Source: Symmachiella macrocystis (lineage in GTDB: Bacteria; Planctomycetota; Planctomycetia; Planctomycetales; Planctomycetaceae). Taken from it: a stretch of 64,000 bases of DNA. Below the pieces are notes generated by a model, which saw nothing but the letters and a program-made list of their open reading frames with translations, searched no databases and was not told the DNA's origin. Positions 34,550-43,468 of the stretch are shown here, piece after piece. Where the stretch lies: positions 868,001 through 932,000 of the forward strand of contig NZ_SJPP01000003.1 of NCBI RefSeq assembly GCF_007860075.1, in the 5' to 3' direction. The translations under genes and the position numbers were made by a program. Within the stretch, counting starts at the first letter, position 1. Each line of letters starts with the position of its first letter.

Positions 34550-34693
34550 AGTCTTCGCAGAGAACGCATCAGCGGTTATTGTAAGAGCCGCGGTGAATGC
34601 GAACAAGCACAGTTGCGGTTCCTGGAAGGAATGCCCGTGGAGTTGACCACCGTCTCCCCCTTTTTTGTTTCTCCTGTCCAATGAGGTTTTGCC

Positions 34694-35551
34694 ATGAGGT
34701 TATTGAATCGATGCATGGGCGGAGTGTTGCTGGTCGCGGCGCTGAGCCATGCAGCCTTGGCTGCTGACGAACCCGCACCGCTTTCGTTATCGTGGCAAAA
34801 GAACATGCTCACCATTTCGGGCGCGCATTTGCCGGGAGGTCCGCTCAAAATCCATTACATCGAGGCGTATTGCCGACCCGGTTCGACCGATCGAGATTGG
34901 CGAGAAACCACCATCCAACATGAAACCCAGCAAATCGACGCCGCCAAAGACGGCAGCCGTTTGCAACTGCAATGCAGGTTGGCCGATGGCGTGATTGTGC
35001 AGCACGACATCCGCGCACTGGCGGATAACATTGATTTTCAGATCACAGCGACCAATCCCACCCAAAAACCGTCGCTGGCATATTGGGCGCAACCTTGCCT
35101 GCGCGTCGATCGATTTACCGGCCGCAATCAGAAGACCTATCTCGACAAAGGCTTTGTCTTCTACAACGGACAACTGACTCGCATGCCCACGTCCGATTGG
35201 GCGACCAAGGCCCGCTACGTGCCTGGACAAGTTTGGGCGCCTCGGCATGTGGATCGCAACGACGTCAATCCCCGCCCGCTGAACGACACCGTCCCCAGCA
35301 ACGGCCTGATCGGTTGCTTTTCCGCCGACGAGTCAATGATTCTGGCTACCGCCTTTGAACCCTACCAAGAACTCTTCCAGGGAGTGATCGTCTGTTTGCA
35401 TTCCGACTTCCGCATCGGCGGCTTAAAGCCGGGAGAAACAAAACAGATCCGCGGCAAGATTTACATCCTCAAGAATGACATCGGAGAATTGTTGCGAAGA
35501 TACCGCAAGGACTTCCCCGAACACCACAAACCAAGCGGCAACAAACAATAA
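34694..35551 (+). CDS. Secreted hypothetical protein
   Basis: A 285-residue protein with a signal peptide (GGVLLVAALSHAALAAD). The mature part (PLSLSWQKNMLTISGAHLPG, VIVQHDIRALADNIDFQITA, TNPTQKPSLAYWAQPCLRVD, GVIVCLHSDFRIGGLKPGET) is beta-rich. I recognise related planctomycete hypotheticals but no function. It contains four or five cysteines in the mature part. GAGG lies seven bases before the ATG. It is divergent from the sigma-factor gene, with start-to-start spacing about 145 bases, so a shared regulatory region is likely. Confidence 0.65.
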   Translation: MRLLNRCMGGVLLVAALSHAALAADEPAPLSLSWQKNMLTISGAHLPGGPLKIHYIEAYCRPGSTDRDWRETTIQHETQQIDAAKDGSRLQLQCRLADGVIVQHDIRALADNIDFQITATNPTQKPSLAYWAQPCLRVDRFTGRNQKTYLDKGFVFYNGQLTRMPTSDWATKARYVPGQVWAPRHVDRNDVNPRPLNDTVPSNGLIGCFSADESMILATAFEPYQELFQGVIVCLHSDFRIGGLKPGETKQIRGKIYILKNDIGELLRRYRKDFPEHHKPSGNKQ

Positions 35552-35600
35552 TTCCTGACCATGATTGGCCCACCGGTGGAATAGGATGTCGTTCCGCTGG

Positions 35601-37361
35601 CTATTCGATAATCCGATAGACGGAAAAAGCATCCACGGGAATCTCGGGATCGATATTGTAAGGCACGGTCCCCCAAACACTGCTATAGAATCCGGCGTTT
35701 GCTTGACCACACATGGAATGCACACCGAAACGCGGCTGCGAAGAATCCATCTCCTCGATCAGCGCAATGTTGAACATCCTGGGATTCAGCCTCGCGTTGT
35801 TGAGCGGATAAATCATGATTCCCGTTTTATTCAAGTGGTAGCCTCGCAGCTCGTCGAAGGTTAAATCGGCATCAAAATCCAACGGCTGAGCGCCTTCCTT
35901 TTCCATGTAATATTGAAACCCCCAATGCCCGGCAAAAGTGACTTGCTCTCCATTTTGAATCAGCTCCCGCACGGTGGTCTGAGCGAATTGCCGTCCCACA
36001 CTGGCAAAGTCGTAGTCCGCAATGGCTACGATCAATGAAACCAACAAAGTTGGTCCCACGGCGACTTTGGTCCAGAAAAGCCAGACTTGGCTTTTCTTCA
36101 GCGACTCGCCCCAGCGAACGACCAGCACACACAACGGGAAGATTGCTAGCAGTACGACGCGGACATTGACGGACCAATTGATAAAACTGCAAAAGAATAA
36201 CGTGCCGAAAAACCACAGCCCCAAGAGCAGCGAATCCCCATCCCGTCGGGCGATGCAACTTGCGATCGCGATCACCACAGCAATGGATCCGGCAAATGCC
36301 ATCGCGTCGGTGATTTCCACATAGCTAAAGTCGATCTGCCTTCCATCCGGAAAGGAAATCGCAAACCATCCAGCGATGATGGTGAAGAGCAGCATTGCGA
36401 CCAGCCCCATTTTCAGCCACCCGGAAAGAAATCGACAAGCTGGCAACAAGAACAACGGCCAGACTAAGGAACCACCTAAAAACGATAACGCAACGCGCAC
36501 GCCGTCCACCATTTCGTTTCCCGCATCCTCGGACAATGCAAATTGCTCGGACATGGAATGTTGCTCGGACGTTGAAAAACGAGCGGCTGCTAATGGGTGA
36601 AAGAGACCGTACTCGGGTTGGGACATCGCATAAAATCCCCAGGCCGAAACCACCAGGACCGGCACGCAGAAAACCCCCGCCCAGCCGACAACCCACGACG
36701 GAGAAATGGCCGTTTTCTTTTCTCTGCGCGCCATCCAAATCGTCGCCGCCAACCAGACCGTGAGGAGAGGAATCAGGGCGATCCCAAAATACTTGGTCAT
36801 CGCTGCAGCCGCGGAACAAACAGCAGCCAGCCACAGGAACCTGGGGCGATTGGTATTCCGGGCGAGAATCGCAAAGTAAACGGCCAGTAGCCAAAAAAAG
36901 AGCAACGAAATGTCGGCCATCAACGTTGTTGCACTGACAAAAAAACCGGGGCACAGCACGGCCAACAATGTCGCTAGCACAGGATGGGTGCACAATTGCC
37001 GCGCGATTTGAAACATCAAATAAGTACACCCGGCAGCGACTAAGGCCCAGACCACATGCAGCGGAATTTCGTTTTCCCCCACAAACAACAGGGCGCCGGC
37101 CATCAAGTAACTATGCAGCGGCGGGTGCAAGCTGATCTTCCAAAGCGATTCGTCTTTGCCGTCCCAATTCAGGGTGCTGCTGTAGGGGTGGAGTGGATCG
37201 CGTAGAAAATCCGCCCCCACGCGCACATAAAACGTATCGTCGATGTGAATGGCCTTGCCGGCGAATAGCAACAGCAAAACGAACAGCAAAGCGGCGAGGC
37301 CTAGGCCATAAACCCAAGGATTCGCTGGTAATCTCTGTGGTCGCGTATCTGGCTGGTTCAT
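35601..37361 (-). CDS. ArnT-like glycosyltransferase family 39 membrane protein
   Basis: A 586-residue integral membrane protein with about eleven helices. The first periplasmic loop contains HIDDTFYVRVGADFLRDPLH with the acidic DD, and SLHPPLHSYLMAGALLFVG, both typical of PMT/ArnT-type GT39 enzymes that use polyprenyl-phosphate sugars. A long C-terminal soluble part (FQYYMEKEGAQPLDFDADLT) follows. It would transfer a sugar to lipid or protein on the outer face of the inner membrane. The donor and acceptor are unknown. It is divergent from the methyltransferase at 37634. Confidence 0.82.
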   Translation of the reverse strand: MNQPDTRPQRLPANPWVYGLGLAALLFVLLLLFAGKAIHIDDTFYVRVGADFLRDPLHPYSSTLNWDGKDESLWKISLHPPLHSYLMAGALLFVGENEIPLHVVWALVAAGCTYLMFQIARQLCTHPVLATLLAVLCPGFFVSATTLMADISLLFFWLLAVYFAILARNTNRPRFLWLAAVCSAAAAMTKYFGIALIPLLTVWLAATIWMARREKKTAISPSWVVGWAGVFCVPVLVVSAWGFYAMSQPEYGLFHPLAAARFSTSEQHSMSEQFALSEDAGNEMVDGVRVALSFLGGSLVWPLFLLPACRFLSGWLKMGLVAMLLFTIIAGWFAISFPDGRQIDFSYVEITDAMAFAGSIAVVIAIASCIARRDGDSLLLGLWFFGTLFFCSFINWSVNVRVVLLAIFPLCVLVVRWGESLKKSQVWLFWTKVAVGPTLLVSLIVAIADYDFASVGRQFAQTTVRELIQNGEQVTFAGHWGFQYYMEKEGAQPLDFDADLTFDELRGYHLNKTGIMIYPLNNARLNPRMFNIALIEEMDSSQPRFGVHSMCGQANAGFYSSVWGTVPYNIDPEIPVDAFSVYRIIE

Positions 37362-37633
37362 GCGAAAACCATTATTTTGATATGGTGATTACCGACCATG
37401 CGCAACTCAACATCCCCGGCACGACCTTTTTGTTTTTTCAACAGTTCCTGCGCGGTGCGTGCGGAGTCGAAGTATTGCAGAATCAACCATTCCGAACAAG
37501 TATTGCCAACAGTGGCTAAACACCATTTTGCCCGCTACGAGTTCTTGTTAGATTGAATTGACATCCATCACACAACAGACTTGGCGATCGCCCTTTTCAA
37601 TCAACAAATCCCCCATCCGCATAATCGTTCATA

Positions 37634-38665
37634 ATGCAGCCAAGTCTCTATTCTCTGAAGGTCACGCAAGTCGATCCTCAGGCAGCAGGCGTCGTCGAGA
37701 CTCCTGCTTGCCCTGTTTGCGATAATACGTCTGCGATTCCGACCTTCTCAATTGAGGGTTTCACGCAATCGGTCGTCAATTGCAATCACTGCGGACTGGG
37801 GAGCCAATCCCCCCTACCCGGCGAAGACGAGATTCGTGCATTCTATCCACACGAATACTATGGCGATTCGGGTGAGAAATTCCGCACGATTGTGGAAACG
37901 ATGATCCGGCTGGTCGCAGCCCGCCAAGCCAGGGCGATTGCCAGCGGACTTCCCCCAGGCGCTCGAATTCTTGATGTGGGATGCGGGCGGGGCGTGCTGC
38001 TTCGCGAGATGGCCAACCGAGGACACGAAGCACATGGCGTCGAAAACAACAGCGAGGCGACCAAAGGCATCGACCCTCGCATCCACGTGCGCATTGAAAA
38101 CCAGTTAGCAGATGTCGAATATCCGTCAGACTATTTCGATCGCGTGATCATTTGGCACGTACTTGAGCATCTGCCAAACCCCAAAGAGACGTTGCAGGAA
38201 GCACATCGTATTCTAAAGCCAGGGGGAGACATCATCGTTGCAGTGCCGAATTACTCCAGCATCCAGGCACGCTGGGCCGGGCCGGCTTGGTTCCATCTCG
38301 ATCTTCCACGCCATCTGTACCATTTTCCCATCTCAGCATTAAAAACGCTTTTAGAAAATTGCGGTTTCACCTGTCGAGCCGAACATCATTTCTCCCTCCG
38401 GCAAAATCCATTTGGCTGGCTGCAAAGTATACTCAACCAGTACGATACGCTGCCCAAAAACTCGTTGTATGAACTGCTGCATCGTCGGGGGGAAGGGACG
38501 GGAGAATTACTCGGTTTCTGGGGTCGATTCCGTTTGAAAACGATGTTCCTTTTGGGCATGCCATTCGCAACCATCATGGCCGTCATCGCAGCTCTCTGCC
38601 GCAGAGGAGCCACGGTTCATGTGGTGGCAACGGCTTTGCCACTGGTCGAGGAAACACAAAACTAA
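37634..38665 (+). CDS. Class I SAM methyltransferase with N-terminal zinc-binding ribbon
   Basis: A 343-residue protein. The N terminus has ETPACPVCDNTSAIPTF and SVVNCNHCGLGSQSPLPG, two CxxC pairs (about 26-29 and 49-52) of a zinc-binding ribbon. The core has ARILDVGCGRGVLLREMANR (motif I), FDRVIIWHVLEHLPNPKETL and ILKPGGDIIVAVPNYSS, matching Methyltransf_23/11. Such proteins are frequent in cell-surface sugar clusters, where they methylate sugars. The substrate is unknown. The GT39 gene is the nearest, divergent, neighbour, and the two could share a surface-glycan role. Confidence 0.85.
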   Translation: MQPSLYSLKVTQVDPQAAGVVETPACPVCDNTSAIPTFSIEGFTQSVVNCNHCGLGSQSPLPGEDEIRAFYPHEYYGDSGEKFRTIVETMIRLVAARQARAIASGLPPGARILDVGCGRGVLLREMANRGHEAHGVENNSEATKGIDPRIHVRIENQLADVEYPSDYFDRVIIWHVLEHLPNPKETLQEAHRILKPGGDIIVAVPNYSSIQARWAGPAWFHLDLPRHLYHFPISALKTLLENCGFTCRAEHHFSLRQNPFGWLQSILNQYDTLPKNSLYELLHRRGEGTGELLGFWGRFRLKTMFLLGMPFATIMAVIAALCRRGATVHVVATALPLVEETQN

Positions 38666-39014
38666 CTCAAAGTTTCCGAGTCGGGTTTGGATGAGCTGGA
38701 AATTCGCACAGGTCGGGGCGACGCCGCTGCCAAGAATTCTGGTTCTCCCGGCAAAGTCCCAATCCGGCCCCAACAAAGGCTTGCTAACTGAATACGGACC
38801 CCCACAAATTTCTTCTACCCGTTGCCTCACAACGTGAAGAATCGTGAGGGAACAGGCCCTATCACCGGTCCTGTTTACTGCAGTGCTGGAAAGCGGTAGA
38901 ATTCGCCACGACCTCAAACGAACCGACCCAACTGAATTGGTGTCGCAAGAGGCGTAACGGCCACCAAAAAAAAGCGATGGAGAGAACTCAAAACCCCCTG
39001 AACCAACAGCACAC
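38666..39014. other. Intergenic region upstream of tRNA-Arg
   Basis: About 350 bases. A purine-rich run lies at about 38964-38985. I see no convincing gene. A minus-strand open frame of 152 codons covering 38914-39372 is explained by the tRNA and is not real. Confidence 0.45.
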
Positions 39015-39088
<74 letters not shown>

Positions 39089-39093
39089 CTTTG

Positions 39094-39118
39094 TAAGCCG
39101 CTGCTAGGCAGTGGCTTA
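39094..39118 (+). terminator. Hairpin after tRNA-Arg
   Basis: TAAGCCGCTGC and GCAGTGGCTTA form an 11-bp stem with one G-T pair and a TAG loop, starting 6 bases after the tRNA. It likely serves in 3' processing or termination, though the T-run is weak. Confidence 0.5.
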
Positions 39119-39426
39119 TGGCGTTCTTTGGGGGCGGGGTTTTGTGTTGGTTTTGGCCTTACTCCCCTGATGCTGCCGGTATGGATTGCGTGCGGGGCAT
39201 TGGCGATTGGCCTCAAGCGGGAGGGACGGCGGTTTGGTCTCAGCGTGACTTGCTCGTTGGATCTTGGGTGATTGGGGGATGCGGGATTATTTTGATCTTG
39301 CAGTTTGGGGAGCCGCACCAGGCAATTTTGGGCGCTAGGGACTCGTTTTTTTAGCAGATTTTTAGGCAGCATCTGTTCTGTTGATCACTGAGATTTCACC
39401 TGGAAAGGAACTCGCTGAAGAATGAC
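39119..39426. other. G-rich intergenic region
   Basis: About 310 bases with strong G skew on the plus strand and no gene I can support. A T-run lies near 39348-39356. Confidence 0.4.
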
Positions 39427-39477
39427 TTGACGCTGCTGGAAATGCAGGCTACAAAACATGCATAAGCGGTGCATATT
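39427..39477 (+). promoter_or_regulatory. Sigma-70 promoter overlapped by an NsrR-type operator
   Basis: TTGACG (39427-39432), a 17-base spacer and TACAAA (39450-39455) form a promoter. Three bases later ATGCAT-AAGCG-GTGCAT (39458-39474) has the architecture of the NsrR box (ATGCAT, five bases, ATGCAT), with one arm mismatch. The box covers the expected start of transcription, as for a repressor. The translation start of the regulator is ATG 39506, about 45 bases downstream. Confidence 0.65.
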
Positions 39478-39505
39478 TAGCCTGTTTCTCAAATTTGAGT
39501 TCCTT

Positions 39506-39934
39506 ATGCGACTGACCACCCATACTGATTTCGCCTTAAGAACGCTGATGTATCTTGCGTCGACCCGAAAACGGACGACGGCGGCGGAGGTGGCGCAGCT
39601 CTATAAAATCTCCACCCATCATATGTCCAAAGTGGTGAACCAACTCGCGCGGTTGGGATATGTGCGCAGTATCCGTGGAATCGGCGGGGGTATCGAACTC
39701 GCTCAGCAACCCGAAGACGTCCGTCTGGGCGATGTGGTTGAAACCTTTGAGGGAAACATGCACCTCCTGGATTGCGTCGCCACCGAAGACGTGTGCGCGA
39801 TTCAATCGTTTTGCAAACTGAAAGGCGTGCTGGCCGAAGCGGAGCGGCTTCAGTTGGAGTATTTGAACAGCCTCACATTGGCGGACGTCATTCCCACAAA
39901 ACGGCAATTCAATCGCATTGAATCCACCGGATAA
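39506..39934 (+). CDS. nsrR: Rrf2-family, NsrR-like transcriptional regulator
   Basis: A 142-residue protein. MRLTTHTDFALRTLMYLAST is the Rrf2 N-terminal helix; Asp8 matches the NsrR cluster ligand. A winged helix-turn-helix follows (AEVAQLYKISTHHMSKVVNQ, RGIGGGIELAQ). The cysteine set is Cys90, Cys97 and Cys103 in LLDCVATEDVCAIQSFCKL, close to the C-x4-C-x5-C of the enterobacterial NsrR [4Fe-4S] nitric-oxide sensor. It should repress its own promoter, and the box at 39458-39474 supports that. The ATG is preceded only by a weak ribosome site. It is followed at 82 bases by the first haem protein gene. Confidence 0.8.
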   Translation: MRLTTHTDFALRTLMYLASTRKRTTAAEVAQLYKISTHHMSKVVNQLARLGYVRSIRGIGGGIELAQQPEDVRLGDVVETFEGNMHLLDCVATEDVCAIQSFCKLKGVLAEAERLQLEYLNSLTLADVIPTKRQFNRIESTG

Positions 39935-40015
39935 ATCACCATCCGTTTATTCCTTCCCTCGCCCCCCCTACCCCAACCTCCCCCCAACATTCATTTTTTA
40001 TCCCAGGAAGTTGAA

Positions 40016-40645
40016 ATGAAACACCTTCCAGAATTGGCCGTTATTGCCATGTTTGTCTCGGTGGCAATTATAATGGCAACGACGGGACACCCGCGCGCCG
40101 CGGTGGCAGAAGAAACGGCCGCCGCTAAGCAAACGGCTGCGGCCGACAAAACCCGCGAGCCAAGACCGGCTACGAAGACGGGGGTGACACTCGAGATTGC
40201 CCGCGATCGTGCGGAAATCATGCACGATGTCTATGCGGCCACATTGGAAGTGCTGCACGAACGCTATTTTCACGGAGCACGGGCCGCGGTTCCCGCCCGC
40301 GCCATGCAGGATGTTTTCTCGACGATCCAGCGCAAATCGAGGGTCGAAGCACGCTGGATATCGGTGAACATGGAGCCGATGAGCATCGACCATGAACCCA
40401 AAAGTGACTTTGAAAAGCGGGCGGCCCAAGCAATTTCCGCCGGCAAGGGGCACTTGGATGTTGTGGAAGAGGGTTTTTATCGCCGCGCGGGCGCCATCCC
40501 GCTCGACGATGGATGCATTGGGTGCCATGCGGGCTTTGCCAAGAAACCAACCGATGATCCGAAATTTGCCGGATTGGTTATCAGCGTCCCGCTCAGCCAA
40601 CAAAAACCGGCACAAGTCAAAACGCCCAAAGACTCGCCGCGTTAA
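40016..40645 (+). CDS. Tll0287/DUF3365-type monohaem protein 1
   Basis: A 209-residue protein with a signal peptide (LPELAVIAMFVSVAIIMATT, cleaved near RAAVAEE). The mature part shows TLEIARDRAEIMHDVYAATL, SRVEARWISVNMEPMSIDHE, and a haem c motif Cys167-Cys170-His171 in LDDGCIGCHAGF, ending FAGLVISVPL. The motif and the central fold match the Tll0287-like haem sensor domain (DUF3365). These are periplasmic haem proteins proposed to bind gas ligands or take part in electron transfer. AGGAAG lies six bases before ATG. It follows the NsrR gene and is the first of three paralogues. Confidence 0.8.
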   Translation: MKHLPELAVIAMFVSVAIIMATTGHPRAAVAEETAAAKQTAAADKTREPRPATKTGVTLEIARDRAEIMHDVYAATLEVLHERYFHGARAAVPARAMQDVFSTIQRKSRVEARWISVNMEPMSIDHEPKSDFEKRAAQAISAGKGHLDVVEEGFYRRAGAIPLDDGCIGCHAGFAKKPTDDPKFAGLVISVPLSQQKPAQVKTPKDSPR

Positions 40646-40759
40646 AAAATAACGGACCGAGCTTTTCCGAGAAATGCGGACGAGCCCACTGCTCATAATT
40701 ACCATTGTTAGTCACTCGTAATTTTTTCCACCTTTAGAATTTGATGATCGGAAAATAAG

Positions 40760-41305
40760 ATGCAAAAGACGTACGCCATCCTATTTGGTGGGGCTATGGT
40801 GATGGCCGTAGCCGGTATCGCTTTGACCGGAAACCGTAGTTCGGTGAATGGTGCGGAACAAAAAGGGCCGGACAAAGCAGCCGTTGAGCGGTCGAAAAAG
40901 ACAGTGCAGATGTTGGACAACATCTACAAACAAACGATCGTGCTCATCACCGACAAATACGTTCACGACGAAGACGACTTCGCCGCGGGAAGTGCGGCTG
41001 TGTTGTTGTTTAAAAACATCTCGGATTCAGGGTCCCACAAGGTGCGGCTGATCGACGTCACGGGCGAACCCTACGAAGAAAAGAATGTCGCGAACGACGA
41101 TTTCGAGCGTGAAGGCGTTAAACGGCTCAAAGCCGGCGCTAAGATTCATGAACAAGTGGTCACCGTCGACGGCAAACATCAATTGCGGACACTGACACCA
41201 GTACCGGTGGTGATGGAGAGGTGTGTGATGTGCCATGGGCATTATGCGGACGTGAAAAAAGGCGCCCCGATTGGCGCGATTAGTTACACCCTGCCGATCG
41301 AGTAA
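40760..41305 (+). CDS. Tll0287/DUF3365-type monohaem protein 2
   Basis: A 181-residue protein with a signal peptide (ILFGGAMVMAVAGIALTG). The mature part has TVQMLDNIYKQTIVLITDKY, DSGSHKVRLIDVTGEPYEEK and the haem motif Cys155-Cys158-His159 in VVMERCVMCHGHY, ending PIGAISYTLPI. It is shorter and more divergent than its neighbour; the region before the haem has RLKAGAKIHEQVVTVDGKHQ, as in DUF3365 redox sensors. ATG has GGAAAATAAG upstream. It sits between the other two family members, all on the same strand. Confidence 0.75.
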   Translation: MQKTYAILFGGAMVMAVAGIALTGNRSSVNGAEQKGPDKAAVERSKKTVQMLDNIYKQTIVLITDKYVHDEDDFAAGSAAVLLFKNISDSGSHKVRLIDVTGEPYEEKNVANDDFEREGVKRLKAGAKIHEQVVTVDGKHQLRTLTPVPVVMERCVMCHGHYADVKKGAPIGAISYTLPIE

Positions 41306-41397
41306 CACACGATGAGGCCTCTGCAGCTATTATTGATTTCCTCGCCGCATCGTTACAATGGGCGATGCAGCGATGGCCGATCACAAGGATACTTAAA

Positions 41398-41970
41398 GTG
41401 AAACAGCATGCTGGCATAATACTCTCGATGATAGCGGTCGTGCTGTGCGCCGTGGTACTTTCGCCGGGTCGATTTGGAACGCCGGCAGGTCACATCAACG
41501 CGGCGGATAAAGCGGGCGAGAACAAACAAGCGGAGGACAATTTACCGACGACCGTACTCGAAGCTCGCGGTCGCGCGCGGTTGTTGCATGAAACGATTCA
41601 TGGGGCATTGCAGGTGGTCCATCGCGATTTTTTCTTAGAAGATGAGAGTGTGATGATCCCCTCCCAGTCGCTAGAAGACGTCTTCTTAGAACTGGCTCGC
41701 GGTCATCATGTCACTCTAAAATGGCTGGTGGTCAACGGAGGCGTGATGAACGTCGACCACAAACCGGCTGACGCATTCGAGAGAAACGCAGTTGTCGCCC
41801 TAGCTGATGGCAACCAGGAGTTCGAAGCCACTGAGGGAAATTCGTTTCGATATGCTGGCGCAATTCGCTTAGCCTCGCGGTGCCTGAAATGTCACGTTCC
41901 CAATCGAACGGATACCAAAGACCGCACGGCCGGACTGGTGATCAGTATGCCGTTGAAAAAACCAGAATGA
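41398..41970 (+). CDS. Tll0287/DUF3365-type monohaem protein 3
   Basis: About 190 residues from GTG 41398, with AAGGA eight bases upstream (an earlier in-frame ATG is at 41365). An N-terminal hydrophobic segment (GIILSMIAVVLCAVVLS) targets it to the periplasm. The mature part contains ARGRARLLHETIHGALQVVH, KWLVVNGGVMNVDHKPADAF and the haem motif Cys162-Cys165-His166 in ASRCLKCHVPN, ending TAGLVISMPLKKPE. It is closest to protein 1 (VNGGVMNVDHKP against VNMEPMSIDHEP). The hairpin at 42002-42019 follows its stop. Confidence 0.75.
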   Translation: MKQHAGIILSMIAVVLCAVVLSPGRFGTPAGHINAADKAGENKQAEDNLPTTVLEARGRARLLHETIHGALQVVHRDFFLEDESVMIPSQSLEDVFLELARGHHVTLKWLVVNGGVMNVDHKPADAFERNAVVALADGNQEFEATEGNSFRYAGAIRLASRCLKCHVPNRTDTKDRTAGLVISMPLKKPE

Positions 41971-42001
41971 AAAGTTGGTAATGTAAACTCTCGTCGATAC
42001 T

Positions 42002-42019
42002 CCGGCGCGGTTGCGCCGG
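42002..42019. repeat. GC-rich hairpin between the haem genes
   Basis: CCGGCGC-GGTT-GCGCCGG is a 7-bp perfect stem 32 bases after the third haem protein's stop. It could end that transcript or stabilise its RNA; no T-run follows. Confidence 0.4.
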
Positions 42020-42074
42020 CAGTAAGACTTCGGCGCGAATGACAAAACGTGGTTAATGTGAATCCAAAAACATC

Positions 42075-43421
42075 ATGAAATCCCGCCTCAGAATCATTAC
42101 GAACTTCCCAGCCACCGTGCCTCGACACCTCGGACAAGCAGTCGTCGTGTGGGGCATCGCAACCGTGTTGTTACTGGGCCACAACGCGACTGCGTTGGCG
42201 CAGCTGGAATTTGAAAAGGCGCCGATTAACTATGGCGACGCTCCCACCGAGAACCCCATCTCCAAACTGCAATCCCAACTCGATGCGGGACAGGTCAAAC
42301 TCGAATTTGATGAACAGCGGGGCTATTTGCCGGCGGTTTTGAAGTTGTTAGACATTTCGCCTGCGTCGCAAGTGTTGGTGAAATCTAAAACCAGCTTTCA
42401 GTTACGACGCATCTCGCCGAGACACCCCCGCGCGCTGTACTTCAACGACGAATCGTATATCGGCTGGGTGCAAGGCGGGGATGTCCTGGAAGTGATGACG
42501 ACCGACCCGCAACTGGGAGCCCTGTTTTACACACTCGCCCAGGACCTGGATGATCCTCCGCAATTCATACGCGATCAAGGCCAATGCATTATCTGCCATG
42601 CGTCGTCACGCACACAGGGAGTGCCGGGCGGACTGGTTCGCTCAGCCTTTGTTGATCCGGGCGGACAGCCACATTTTGGTTCCGGAACGTTCAACATTGA
42701 TCACCGCAGTCCGTTTGATAAACGTTGGGGTGGTTGGTACGTCACCGGCACGCATGGGACGATGCGGCATATGGGAAATGTCGTCTCGGAGAATAAACGA
42801 AAACCGGAACAGTTGGATCGAGAAGCGGGGGCAAACGTCACGGATCTTTCCGAACGGTTTAATGTGTTACCCTATCTGACTCAACATAGCGATATTGTCG
42901 CATTGATGGTTTTAGAACACCAAACCCAAATGCAGAACTTTCTCACCCTCGCGAATTTTGAAAGCCGTTATACGGCGCATTCCGACAGCATTATGAATGC
43001 CGCTTTGGATCGGCCGCCGGAGTACGAGAGTGGTGCCACCAAACGCCGAACTGAGGCGGCGGGCGACAAGTTGCTGCGGTATCTGTTGTTTGCTGACGAA
43101 TTCCAACTCACTGCGCCCGTGAAAGGAACATCGGAATTTGCGAAGGAGTTTTCCCAGCAGGGTCCGCGGGATAGTCGTGGACGTTCGTTGCGGGATTTTG
43201 ATTTGCAAACCCGGATGTTTAAGTACCCCTGCAGCTATTTGATTTACTCAGCTTCGATCGACCGCCTCCCCGCCCGTGTGAAAAAATACGTCCTCCGACG
43301 GCTTAAGGAAGTGCTCACCGCTCAAGACACAAATGACGAATTCTCAAACCTCTCGGCCGAAGATCGCAAAGCAATTCTCGAAATTTTGACTGAGACCAAA
43401 CCCGATTTGTGGCAGCCCTGA
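42075..43421 (+). CDS. Secreted c-type cytochrome with CxxCH motif
   Basis: A 448-residue protein with a long signal region (LGQAVVVWGIATVLLLGHNA, cleaved near ALAQL). A single CxxCH occurs at Cys171-Cys174-His175 in DQGQCIICHASSRTQGVPGG. A conserved-looking stretch follows (HFGSGTFNIDHRSPFDKRWG, GWYVTGTHGTMRHMGNVV), rich in His, Met and Trp that could supply the distal ligand. The remaining sequence, mostly helical, includes ALMVLEHQTQMQNFLTLANF. I recognise it as a planctomycete cytochrome-like hypothetical but know no function. It lies in the same direction as the three haem proteins, 100 bases after them. Confidence 0.7.
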   Translation: MKSRLRIITNFPATVPRHLGQAVVVWGIATVLLLGHNATALAQLEFEKAPINYGDAPTENPISKLQSQLDAGQVKLEFDEQRGYLPAVLKLLDISPASQVLVKSKTSFQLRRISPRHPRALYFNDESYIGWVQGGDVLEVMTTDPQLGALFYTLAQDLDDPPQFIRDQGQCIICHASSRTQGVPGGLVRSAFVDPGGQPHFGSGTFNIDHRSPFDKRWGGWYVTGTHGTMRHMGNVVSENKRKPEQLDREAGANVTDLSERFNVLPYLTQHSDIVALMVLEHQTQMQNFLTLANFESRYTAHSDSIMNAALDRPPEYESGATKRRTEAAGDKLLRYLLFADEFQLTAPVKGTSEFAKEFSQQGPRDSRGRSLRDFDLQTRMFKYPCSYLIYSASIDRLPARVKKYVLRRLKEVLTAQDTNDEFSNLSAEDRKAILEILTETKPDLWQP

Positions 43422-43468
43422 CCCGCCTCAAAGATCATGCGATTCCACCCATCACTGCACGTCCCGAT

